A DNA stretch of 22,274 bases from Amoebophilaceae bacterium. GTDB lineage: Bacteria; Bacteroidota; Bacteroidia; Cytophagales; Amoebophilaceae. Below are positions 15,473-22,274 of the stretch, one piece after another. Location of the stretch: NCBI GenBank assembly GCA_023257955.1, contig JALRAY010000013.1, positions 1 through 22,274 of the forward strand. The letters are read 5' to 3'. Both the position numbers and the translations under genes were made by a program. A model generated the notes under the pieces. The model did no database searches, was not told the origin of the DNA, and saw only the letters and a program-made list of their open reading frames with translations. The first letter of the stretch is position 1. Each line of letters opens with the position of its first letter.

Positions 15473-16126
15473 ATGCATGATAACAAAGTAGTATACAACC
15501 CATTTCACACAGAGATATACTGGTTTTTCCCCAATCTAATTGGCTATTTACGTATTATTTTAGCACTAAGCGCTTTTTGTATCTGCTTTACACATCCCTA
15601 CTGGTTCACGGCATTATATGGCACCAGCCAGCTCTTAGACAGCATGGATGGCTATTTTGCACGACGGTTAAACAAAGTCACCACCTATGGTGCTATGTTG
15701 GATATGGTATTAGATAGAGCATCTACAACCGCATTACTCATCATCTTAACACGTTTCTATCCTGCATGCATAAAATTCATCATTATTATGGTATTGATAG
15801 ACCTGATATCACACTTCCTATATATCTATAGTTCACTACTACATGGCAAAAAGTCGCATAAAACCATCTCCACACACCAAAATTATTTACTCAAGTTGTA
15901 CTATGGCAACTCCAAAGCCCTTTTAGTGATCCTATGCATAGGCAGTGAAGGTTGCTTACTATGGTATTACCTGCAACATTTTGGTGCTTTTATACATGCA
16001 GATGTTATACTACAACAAATCATTGCCGGCACATTAGCCTGCTTATTTTTCATCAAACAAATTGTGAATATCATCCAACTACGGGAAGCCATTAAAGACA
16101 TTGTGGTACTAGATATCAAAACATAA
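15473..16126 (+). CDS. CDP-alcohol phosphatidyltransferase of the eukaryotic phosphatidylinositol-synthase type
   Basis: Integral membrane enzyme of 217 residues with about five to six membrane segments. It has the complete catalytic motif D56-x2-D59-G60-x2-A63-R64-x8-G73-x3-D77-x3-D81, which binds metal and CDP-diacylglycerol. Outside that motif it shares features with eukaryotic phosphatidylinositol synthase (animal CDIPT, yeast Pis1). These are PNLIGYxRI at 20-28, GAMLDM at 73-78, DxxSHxxxxxSS with a following SHK (110-130), LxxYY-x-NSKAL-like spacing (140-150) and a matching C-terminal helix ending VVLD. Length is also like CDIPT (about 213). The likely reaction is CDP-diacylglycerol plus myo-inositol to phosphatidylinositol; this is inference from similarity recalled without a search. 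It could instead be a bacterial CDP-alcohol transferase using another headgroup. It sits between tRNA-Lys and fabF on the fabF strand, with a 56-base gap before fabF. Confidence 0.8.
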   Translation: MHDNKVVYNPFHTEIYWFFPNLIGYLRIILALSAFCICFTHPYWFTALYGTSQLLDSMDGYFARRLNKVTTYGAMLDMVLDRASTTALLIILTRFYPACIKFIIIMVLIDLISHFLYIYSSLLHGKKSHKTISTHQNYLLKLYYGNSKALLVILCIGSEGCLLWYYLQHFGAFIHADVILQQIIAGTLACLFFIKQIVNIIQLREAIKDIVVLDIKT

Positions 16127-16182
16127 CGGATGCCTATGATCCTTCATTTTCTTAGTTAGTAACTTTAAAAACAAGCAAAATT

Positions 16183-17439
16183 ATGAAACAAATTAGAAAA
16201 GTCGTTATTACAGGTATGGGGTCTTTAACCCCCATAGGGTTAAATAATCAGACTTATTGGCAAGGACTCATCAATGGGGTAAGCGGCGCAGCACCCATTA
16301 CATACTTTGATACTACCGCACACAAAACCAAATTCGCCTGCGAACTAAAAGGATACAAACCAGAAAATTACTTTGATAACAAAGAAATCAAGAAACTAGA
16401 CCCTTGTTCACAATATGCGCTAGTAACCACCAAAGAAGCTTTGCAAGACGCCCATTTAGAGATATCAAAAATAGATACAGAACGCGTCGGCGTAATATTT
16501 GGAACAGGCATTGGCGGCATGCAAAGTATGCAAGAAGGTATCATAGACTTTGCTAAACATGATTTAGTTCCAAAATTCAGCCCCTTCTTCATCACCAAGA
16601 TGATAGCCAACATGCCTGCAGCACAAATCTCTATCAAATATGGATTCAAAGGTCCAAACTATGTTGCCGTCTCTGCCTGCGCTTCCGCATCACACGCATT
16701 GATTTCATCTGTACAATCCATACAACTAGGCCTAGCAGATGTAATGATTACAGGAGGAAGTGAAGCCGCCATTACCCCCGTAGGCATAGGAGGTTTTAAC
16801 GTCATAAAAGCACTCTCAGAAAGAAACAACGACCCACAAACAGCATCCAGACCTTTTGATAAACATCGCGATGGCTTTGTATTAGGAGAAGGAGCAGGCG
16901 CACTCATTTTAGAAGAACTTACCCATGCGCAAGCCAGAGGCGCACACATCTATGCTGAAGTACTAGGTATAGGCATGTCATCCGAAGCATACCACATTAC
17001 CGCACCAGAACCATCAGGAACAGGACCCGCATTAGTGATGAATAACGCGCTTAAAAATGCAGACATAGCCCCGCAAGAAGTTGAATACATCAACGTACAC
17101 GGCACATCCACTCCACTAGGTGACGTCAGTGAAATAAAAGCCATACAAACCGTATTTCAAGAACACGCCTATAACCTCAATATCAGCTCCACCAAATCCA
17201 TGATAGGGCACCTACTAGGGGCAGCCAGTGCCTTAGAAACCAATGCATGTATTTTAGCATTAAAAAATGGCAGCATTCCACCCACCATCAATCACTTTGA
17301 GTTAGATGACGCCTTAGATGCCAGACTAAACTACACCTTTAATAAACCTCAACACAGAAACCTCACCATAGCCATGAACAATTCATTTGGTTTTGGAGGA
17401 CATAACACAGCCATCATATTTAAAAAATGGACAAACTAA
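16183..17439 (+). CDS. fabF: Beta-ketoacyl-ACP synthase II
   Basis: Condensing enzyme of fatty-acid elongation; it joins malonyl-ACP to acyl-ACP. The 418 residues begin with RKVVITGMGSLTPIG. The catalytic triad is C166 (in VSACASASHA), H306 (VHGTSTPLGD) and H343 (STKSMIGHLLGAA). The nucleophile context is CASAS rather than the more usual CA(S/T)(S/G)xx. SRPFDKHRDGFVLGEGAGALILE and the end NNSFGFGGHNTAIIF are typical. The stop overlaps the rnc start as TAATG, so the two are probably one operon. In most Bacteroidota acpP precedes fabF; here the preceding gene is the phosphatidyltransferase. Confidence 0.95.
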   Translation: MKQIRKVVITGMGSLTPIGLNNQTYWQGLINGVSGAAPITYFDTTAHKTKFACELKGYKPENYFDNKEIKKLDPCSQYALVTTKEALQDAHLEISKIDTERVGVIFGTGIGGMQSMQEGIIDFAKHDLVPKFSPFFITKMIANMPAAQISIKYGFKGPNYVAVSACASASHALISSVQSIQLGLADVMITGGSEAAITPVGIGGFNVIKALSERNNDPQTASRPFDKHRDGFVLGEGAGALILEELTHAQARGAHIYAEVLGIGMSSEAYHITAPEPSGTGPALVMNNALKNADIAPQEVEYINVHGTSTPLGDVSEIKAIQTVFQEHAYNLNISSTKSMIGHLLGAASALETNACILALKNGSIPPTINHFELDDALDARLNYTFNKPQHRNLTIAMNNSFGFGGHNTAIIFKKWTN

Positions 17440-18182
17440 TGAACCTTGTACGGAGATTCTTCAAAAAAGATCGGGATCTCAAAAATCAACAATTAGCGCA
17501 AGCTATTTGCAGAATCACAGGCATAAAACCTAAAAACATCTCCCTCTACAAACTAGCCCTACAGCACAAATCTTTATATAGTAGAGAAGAATCCAATGAA
17601 AGGCTAGAATTTTTAGGTGACGCTGTACTGTCCCTAGTAGTAGCACAGTACTTATATAAGAAATACCCCGCAGAAGAAGAAGGTTTTTTAACAGAGATAC
17701 GCTCCCGCATCGTCAACAAAGAATCACTTAGCGAATTAGCCACCAAACTAGGAATCGATGCCTTATTAGTACACAACATAAAATCTAAACGAAAAGAAAA
17801 TACCAAAGGAATACATTGCGACGCCTTAGAAGCCTTTATAGGCGCACTGTATTTAGATCACGGCTTCCATACAAGTGAACAATTTATAATCGATAAACTC
17901 CTACACATACATATAGACCTAGATCTAGTTACCCAAGAAGACCATAACTACAAAAGCAAAATCTTTATATGGGCACAAAGAAATAAGAAACCCATTCAGT
18001 TTACACTCATTAACACTAAACATGCAGGCAGCAACAAAATATTCACCGTACACCTCCTGCTAGAAAACGAGATATATGGAGAAGGAACCGGAAGCACCAA
18101 AAAGCAAGCCGAGCAAATGGCCGCAAAAATAGCCCTTGAAAAGCTAGATGGCGCACCAGATACAGAAATGGGAACCAATTAA
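17439..18182 (+). CDS. rnc: Ribonuclease III
   Basis: Double-strand-specific endoribonuclease for rRNA and mRNA processing. From the ATG that overlaps the fabF stop it has 247 residues; an in-frame ATG at 17427 would add MDKL and is less likely. The catalytic domain has the signature NERLEFLGD (53-61) with E57 and D61, and CDALEAFIGALYLD (127-140) with D128 and E131. The dsRNA-binding domain covers about 178-242 (NYKSKIFIWAQ, then GEGTGSTKKQAEQMAAKIAL). The basic start MNLVRRFFKKDRDLK is common in Bacteroidota RNase III. Confidence 0.95.
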   Translation: MNLVRRFFKKDRDLKNQQLAQAICRITGIKPKNISLYKLALQHKSLYSREESNERLEFLGDAVLSLVVAQYLYKKYPAEEEGFLTEIRSRIVNKESLSELATKLGIDALLVHNIKSKRKENTKGIHCDALEAFIGALYLDHGFHTSEQFIIDKLLHIHIDLDLVTQEDHNYKSKIFIWAQRNKKPIQFTLINTKHAGSNKIFTVHLLLENEIYGEGTGSTKKQAEQMAAKIALEKLDGAPDTEMGTN

Positions 18183-18433
18183 TGGCCATATATGTAACAA
18201 CAGCAACATTATACTTCCGCACGCAATCAGTTGCCTACACGTAATTCTTATGTATTTTTATACGCCCTATGGTTGTGACTAAAGCTCCTAAAGTCTTTTT
18301 GAGCTTGGGGCAAGCAACTCTTTTGTAAAGATTTAAACAATAACACCACTATTATCACTAAATTCGACTTCACGTCGACATCCGTTAACTGCTAGCTGCG
18401 GCATGCAGCTTGCAACTATTACAAACACAGCAC

Positions 18434-19807
18434 ATGAAACAATACGATCTTAACACATTAACACCACAAGAAATAGTCAACGAATTAGATAAATACATCA
18501 TTGGTCAAAAATCTGCTAAGCGCAATGTAGCCATTGCCCTCCGCAACCGCTGGCGCAGAATGCAGGTAAAAACAATGATCAAAGCCGATATAACTCCCAA
18601 TAACATCCTAATGATAGGTGCCACCGGCGTTGGTAAATCAGAAATTGCCAGAAGATTAGCCAAAATTGTAAAAGCCCCCTTCGTAAAAGTGGAAGCTTCC
18701 AAATTCACAGAAGTTGGCTATGTCGGCAGAGACGTGGAAAGCATGGTGCGAGATTTAGTAGAACAAGCCGTAACTATGGTCAAAACCATTCAAGAAGAAG
18801 AACTCAAAGACAAGGCAATGAAGCGCGTGGAAAATATCATTATAGACGCCCTCATCTCTGACAAAAATCAGCCCACAGGATTAGTGCAGGTCACTGATGT
18901 TAGCGGCGCCCCCCCAGAATCACTCCGAGAAGCCTATCGAAAGAAAATAAGGGCAGGTGAAATGGACGACCACAAAGTCAAAATCACGGTCGATACCTCC
19001 CCCCCTGTTGAAGTAGGGATGATTGGTGGCGGAATAATAGATGAAGCTGCGTTCGGTAACATACAAGAGATGTTCAATAACATGATGCCCAAAAAATCCA
19101 CCAAAAAAAGAGTAGCCATTTCCGAAGCTAAAAAATTACTACTGACGGATGAATTAACTAAGCTCCTAGATATGGATGCCATCAAAGAAGAAGCACTAGA
19201 CCGAGCGGCTTACTTGGGAATGATATTTATTGATGAGATAGATAAAATAGCTTGTAATACCCACAAAGGCAGCTCTCCAGATGTGAGCAGAGAAGGCGTG
19301 CAAAGGGATCTGTTACCGATTGTGGAAGGGAGCAATGTCAATACCAAGTACGGCGCTATCAGCACAGATCATATCTTATTTATAGCTGCAGGTGCCTTTC
19401 ATGTCTCCAAGCCTTCTGATCTTATCCCAGAGCTACAAGGTAGGTTCCCCATCCGGGTAGAGTTAGACAACCTGACCAAAGAAGATTTTCATCGCATCCT
19501 GAAAGAACCTCAAAATGCTTTAACGAAACAATATAACGCCTTGTTTGAAGCCGAACAGGTCCGCCTTGTTTTTGAAGAAGATGCCATTGAAGAACTAGCC
19601 AATACCGCCTTTAGTCTCAATGAACAGATAGAAAATATAGGCGCACGAAGACTGCATACCGTGATGAGTCACCTATTAAATGAGTTCTTGTTTGATATGC
19701 CAGACAAAATCAAAGCCAACGAAACGGTAACCATTACCAAGCGTCTCGTACAAGAACGTCTAGAAGAGCTCGTCAAAAACAAAGAATTGAACGAATACAT
19801 TCTCTAG
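18434..19807 (+). CDS. hslU: HslU, ATPase subunit of the HslUV protease
   Basis: AAA+ unfoldase that feeds proteins to the HslV peptidase. From the chosen ATG, 457 residues beginning MKQYDLNTLTPQEIVNELDK; a TTG at 18410 would add eight residues of no family likeness. Motifs are GQKSAKRNVAIALRNRWRR (24-42), Walker A GATGVGKS (62-69, where GPTGVGKT is usual), pore loop GYVG (95-98), Walker B MIFIDEID (263-270), and the sensor region STDHILFIAAGAFH. The intermediate I domain lies at about 110-240. The C-terminus ELNEYIL fits the tail that docks into HslV. hslV is not in the window. murI follows after 6 bases, so they are probably co-transcribed. Confidence 0.95.
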   Translation: MKQYDLNTLTPQEIVNELDKYIIGQKSAKRNVAIALRNRWRRMQVKTMIKADITPNNILMIGATGVGKSEIARRLAKIVKAPFVKVEASKFTEVGYVGRDVESMVRDLVEQAVTMVKTIQEEELKDKAMKRVENIIIDALISDKNQPTGLVQVTDVSGAPPESLREAYRKKIRAGEMDDHKVKITVDTSPPVEVGMIGGGIIDEAAFGNIQEMFNNMMPKKSTKKRVAISEAKKLLLTDELTKLLDMDAIKEEALDRAAYLGMIFIDEIDKIACNTHKGSSPDVSREGVQRDLLPIVEGSNVNTKYGAISTDHILFIAAGAFHVSKPSDLIPELQGRFPIRVELDNLTKEDFHRILKEPQNALTKQYNALFEAEQVRLVFEEDAIEELANTAFSLNEQIENIGARRLHTVMSHLLNEFLFDMPDKIKANETVTITKRLVQERLEELVKNKELNEYIL

Positions 19808-19813
19808 CATCTG

Positions 19814-20608
19814 ATGCGAATGTCAGAAAGCCCCATAGGCGTATTAGATAGTGGTGTAGGCGGCTTGACCATAGCCCGCGCCATCAAAGACATCCTCCCG
19901 CAAGAAACCATCTATTACATAGGAGATACCGCCAACATCCCCTATGGAGATAAAACGAAAGCGGCCTTGCAAACACATGTTCAAAACATCGTCAACTACT
20001 TACTAGCGCAAGACTGCAAAGCGATTGTTATTGCTTGCAACACAGCTACCATAGCAGCAGCTGATATATTGCGGACATACATACCGTCAGACATTCCCCT
20101 CCTGAACGTAATCACACCCGTTATTGACCACATAGCACACAGGTATGCAGGTAAAAAACTAGGCTTTATAGGCACTACCTATACCGTCCAAGCGAACTAC
20201 TACGGGCAATGCTTACAAGCAAAAAATCAGGATATACAACTTGCATCACTCGCTACCCCATTACTCGCGCCGATGATAGAAGCAGATACTTATGATCCCG
20301 CCATCATAGCGCAATACCTATCAGCTCCTGCTTTAAGAGATATTGAAGGCATCATCTTGGGATGTACACACTACTGGTTCATCAAAGAGCAGATTAAAAG
20401 GTTTTACCCTCAACCCATCGCAGTCATCCATGGAGCAGACCTATTAGCCAACAAACTGCGAGAAGTATTACAGGAAAGAAGTCTCCTAAACATTACATCT
20501 ACAGCAGCTGATCGCTTTATGGTAACCCGTCCCACACCCAGTTTCCAAAAAGTAATGCGGAAATTATTTGGAGACAGCGCTACCTGCCAAGCCATCGCCA
20601 TACATTAA
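19814..20608 (+). CDS. murI: Glutamate racemase
   Basis: Cytoplasmic enzyme converting L- to D-glutamate for peptidoglycan. The 264 residues carry SPIGVLDSGVGGLTIARAI (6-24) with D12 and S13, NIPYGDKT (41-48), the first catalytic cysteine C75 in IACNTAT, and the second, C184, in GCTHYWF with H186. Length is normal. The ATG at 19814 is used; ATG at 19820 is equally possible. The gene indicates that the cell still makes at least a peptidoglycan precursor. It converges on the permease gene with a 49-base gap; no clear terminator lies there. Confidence 0.94.
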   Translation: MRMSESPIGVLDSGVGGLTIARAIKDILPQETIYYIGDTANIPYGDKTKAALQTHVQNIVNYLLAQDCKAIVIACNTATIAAADILRTYIPSDIPLLNVITPVIDHIAHRYAGKKLGFIGTTYTVQANYYGQCLQAKNQDIQLASLATPLLAPMIEADTYDPAIIAQYLSAPALRDIEGIILGCTHYWFIKEQIKRFYPQPIAVIHGADLLANKLREVLQERSLLNITSTAADRFMVTRPTPSFQKVMRKLFGDSATCQAIAIH

Positions 20609-20657
20609 GCAGCTGCAGACGTCCCTAGCTCGTATTGATATCCCTTCGCACACAAGA

Positions 20658-21731
20658 TTACTTTGGAAGCAGTTTGTATAACACCAGGCTAATGGTGCCA
20701 AAGAGTAGATTAGGCGTCCAGACCGTTAAGAGCAAGTGATTGCCTTTAACGGTAGCAGATCCTTTAGCAAAGAGAAAAAGCGCGATATATACGATAGCCA
20801 AGATAAACCCGAGCGCAATCTGAAGCCCTACCCCACCTCTGCTTTTGCGGGCACAAACGACTACCCCCATAAACGTTAAAAGTATCGCCGCAAAGGGTGA
20901 CATATAGCGCACATACTTTTCCGTTAAAAATACATGCAAGATACCCGTTCCTTTGGCACTCAAGTTTTTGATATGGTCATTCAACTCCGTCAGCGTAAGC
21001 ATCTCCTGCAACTTGGGATTGATGATAAAATCATTCGGATGCAAGTTAAAAGCCAGCTCCAAGGAAGCGCCATGCGTAATCGTTTCCTCCAGCCCATCCA
21101 TTTTCCGGTTCATCCAATCTTGTAGCTCCCAAGTTTCATTCTCTTCCACCCAGCGCATGGACTTAGCAGATAGCTTTTCCACCAACTGGTAGTCACGGAT
21201 CGTTTCAAGCGTGATATCAGAGCCTGAATTGTTATAACTGCGGTAATACCCCACGTAGAGGTAAGTATCTTCGGAAAGCTTTACATGAATATGCTTGCTT
21301 TGCGTCCGTAAGGGGCCATCTATATACTGCGTCTCAAATGCCACACGACTCTTATTAGCATCCGCCAAAACCCAACCCGTCAGAACAAAGCTACATAAAG
21401 CGATGATAGCCGAACCGATAAAGTAGGGAGTGAGAAAGCGTATAAAATGAATACCCCCGCCGAGTATAGCGATAATCTCTGTACGTTGCGAAAGTCGAGA
21501 GGTTACAAAAACCGTCGTGATGAATACCGTGATAGGTGTCACCATATTCGTCATATACGGTAAAAAACTATAATAATACCGCAACACTTCCCCCCAACTC
21601 AAGTTATGCTTGATGAAGTAATCATTCTTTTCCGTTACGTCTATCACCGTGATGATGAAAACGATCAGCAGAAGGGTAAAGAGAAAGCTGAATAAGAATT
21701 TTTTGAGGATATACCGATCTAACAATTTCAT
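20658..21731 (-). CDS. lptG: LptF/LptG-type (YjgP/YjgQ) permease
   Basis: Inner-membrane permease half of the LptB2FG transporter that extracts lipopolysaccharide. From the chosen ATG, 357 residues: MKLLDRYILKKFLFSFLFTL is the standard family start. Three membrane segments lie at about 12-30, 54-78 and 98-122, then a periplasmic beta-jellyroll at about 125-265, then three more segments at about 275-350. YMSPFAAILLTFMGVVVCARKSRGGVG is the typical link after the fourth helix. A TTG at 21779 would add 16 residues but lies in a promoter box, so it is rejected. LptF and LptG cannot be told apart firmly here; in some endosymbionts the permease is kept though lipid A genes are lost. Confidence 0.88.
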   Translation of the reverse strand: MKLLDRYILKKFLFSFLFTLLLIVFIITVIDVTEKNDYFIKHNLSWGEVLRYYYSFLPYMTNMVTPITVFITTVFVTSRLSQRTEIIAILGGGIHFIRFLTPYFIGSAIIALCSFVLTGWVLADANKSRVAFETQYIDGPLRTQSKHIHVKLSEDTYLYVGYYRSYNNSGSDITLETIRDYQLVEKLSAKSMRWVEENETWELQDWMNRKMDGLEETITHGASLELAFNLHPNDFIINPKLQEMLTLTELNDHIKNLSAKGTGILHVFLTEKYVRYMSPFAAILLTFMGVVVCARKSRGGVGLQIALGFILAIVYIALFLFAKGSATVKGNHLLLTVWTPNLLFGTISLVLYKLLPK

Positions 21732-21776
21732 AGGCTTGCGAGTGGAGGGCTGTAATTTCTTGGATTTTGAGAGCTC

Positions 21777-21784
21777 CAAAGATA
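21777..21784 (-). promoter_or_regulatory. -7 box of the LptG-type permease gene
   Basis: The minus strand reads TATCTTTG, a full TAnnTTTG match. Transcription would start near 21770, giving a leader of about 40 bases to the ATG at 21731. No TTG was found at the usual -33 spacing. Confidence 0.5.
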
Positions 21785-21847
21785 AGGCGGAGCCATCTAA
21801 TAATTATAACCTGCGGAATGTTACCATATTGCTTTTTATTGCTTTAC

Positions 21848-21875
21848 TTTGTGCCTAGTTGATGTTTTATGTTTC
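21848..21875 (+). promoter_or_regulatory. Candidate promoter of tRNA-Arg
   Basis: TTTG (21848-21851), a 16-base spacer and TATGTTTC (21868-21875, seven of eight to TAnnTTTG). The start would fall at about 21880, just before the tRNA at 21887. The spacer is one base short of the usual range. Confidence 0.35.
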
Positions 21876-21886
21876 ATGTATGCAAC

Positions 21887-21960
21887 GGACCTGTAGCTCA
21901 ACTGGATAGAGCACTACACTACGGATGTAGCGGTTGGGAGTTCGAATCTCTCCAGGTTCA
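21887..21960 (+). tRNA. tRNA-Arg (ACG)
   Basis: Cloverleaf with acceptor GGACCTG/CAGGTTC (one G-U pair), D arm AGCTCAACTGGATAGAGC, anticodon stem CTACA/TGTAG around CTACGGA (anticodon ACG, normally edited to ICG), T arm GGGAG-TTCGAAT-CTCTC, discriminator A. CCA is not encoded. Confidence 0.97.
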
Positions 21961-22058
21961 CAAAAATCAATCCTGCCATTTAACCCTTTCTCACAACAAC
22001 GCTGCTATCGCGCAAACATCGCATGGCTGCATTATCATCTCCGCTCATGCACATCCTA

Positions 22059-22115
22059 TCCGTCATTGCGATTGCCACATCCCTTCGGGATTCGCAATGA
22101 CGTGAAGCGAAGCAA
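22059..22115 (+). repeat. 57-base hairpin repeat, copy 1
   Basis: Identical to 22213-22269. Inside, CGTCATTGCG (22061-22070) pairs perfectly with CGCAATGACG (22093-22102), and an inner ATCCC-TTC-GGGAT hairpin caps it. The 3' end GTGAAGCGAAGCAATCCATG continues in the manner of known bacterial intergenic palindromic repeats. Confidence 0.9.
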
Positions 22116-22139
22116 TCCATGGTAAGTGAGTTGAGCACC

Positions 22140-22205
22140 GCGTCATGGATTCATGGAAAGCATTGCGTCTGGTTTGCTTCGTCGCCTGCGGCTCCTGGCA
22201 ATGAC
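22140..22205 (-). repeat. Inverted, variant copy of the repeat between the two 57-base units
   Basis: The minus strand reads GTCATTGCCAGGAGCCGCA then GGCGACGAAGCAA, the classic form of the same family, ending at ATCCATGACG. It matches the copy at 1742-1771 at 26 of 30 bases. Confidence 0.75.
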
Positions 22206-22212
22206 ACTCCCT

Positions 22213-22269
22213 TCCGTCATTGCGATTGCCACATCCCTTCGGGATTCGCAATGACGTGAAGCGAAGCAA
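22213..22269 (+). repeat. 57-base hairpin repeat, copy 2
   Basis: Exact copy of 22059-22115, 154 bases downstream, with the same hairpin (arms CGTCATTGCG and CGCAATGACG). The array may continue past the window edge. Confidence 0.9.
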
Positions 22270-22274
22270 ACAAA

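Noticed and set aside
18182..18244. 20-codon open frame overlapping the rnc stop as TAATG
   Set aside because: Too short and without recognisable features; the overlap alone is weak evidence.
18394..18410. Hairpin AGCTGC-GGCAT-GCAGCT just before hslU as a regulatory site
   Set aside because: Six base pairs with no T-run and no shared copy elsewhere in the window; may be chance.
21869..22105. Plus-strand open frame of 78 codons
   Set aside because: It covers tRNA-Arg and the repeat array; it is not a gene.
22063..22269. Minus-strand open frame of 68 codons at the right edge
   Set aside because: It lies wholly in the hairpin repeat array; its peptide is the usual false translation of such repeats.

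Overview
The window looks like part of the chromosome of a Bacteroidota (Cytophagales-type) bacterium with a reduced, repeat-bearing genome. The best guess is an intracellular symbiont of the Cardinium/Amoebophilus group. The evidence is: Bacteroidota-only families (a GldJ-like lipoprotein, a TamA-like lipoprotein, and a small protein family that databases often mislabel 'ABC transporter ATPase'); Bacteroidota-type promoters (TTG, a 17-23 base spacer, then TAnnTTTG); weak or absent Shine-Dalgarno sequences; an Rpn-type nuclease tail with KAEG repeats; and dispersed short palindromic repeats. No rRNA, CRISPR array or complete insertion sequence is visible. The genus is inference, not proof.

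Left part (1-7400). A truncated Rpn-like nuclease tail is followed by the pyruvate dehydrogenase E2 gene. A repeat-rich gap of about 360 bases leads to ftsY and then ruvB. A second gap of about 580 bases leads to dnaB, then an HGSNAT/DUF1624 membrane acetyltransferase overlapping a short Bacteroidota-specific protein by ATGA. The gaps before ftsY and dnaB share a diverged repeat of about 32 bases and fragments of one dispersed repeat family.

Middle (7400-15400). Genes lie on both strands. They are holA, tRNA-Glu(TTC), a TrmH-family RNA methyltransferase whose first codons overlap those of a divergent TamA-like outer-membrane lipoprotein, a GldJ-like FGE-fold lipoprotein with its own promoters and terminator, and a secreted TPR protein whose last codons lie inside a convergent tRNA-Lys(TTT).

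Right part (15400-22274). A CDP-alcohol phosphatidyltransferase that looks like the eukaryotic phosphatidylinositol synthase comes first. It is followed by fabF-rnc (TAATG overlap, no acpP beside them), hslU-murI (6-base gap), a convergent LptF/LptG-type permease, tRNA-Arg(ACG), and a composite of exact 57-base hairpin repeats at the window edge.

Most genes are housekeeping: replication (dnaB, holA), recombination (ruvB), protein targeting (ftsY), proteolysis (hslU), envelope (murI, lptG, TamA-like), lipids (fabF, PIS-like), RNA processing (rnc, TrmH) and acetyl-CoA supply (E2). The most unusual item is the eukaryote-type phosphatidylinositol synthase, which suggests a symbiont that may make a host-style phospholipid. 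No obviously new multi-gene system was found.
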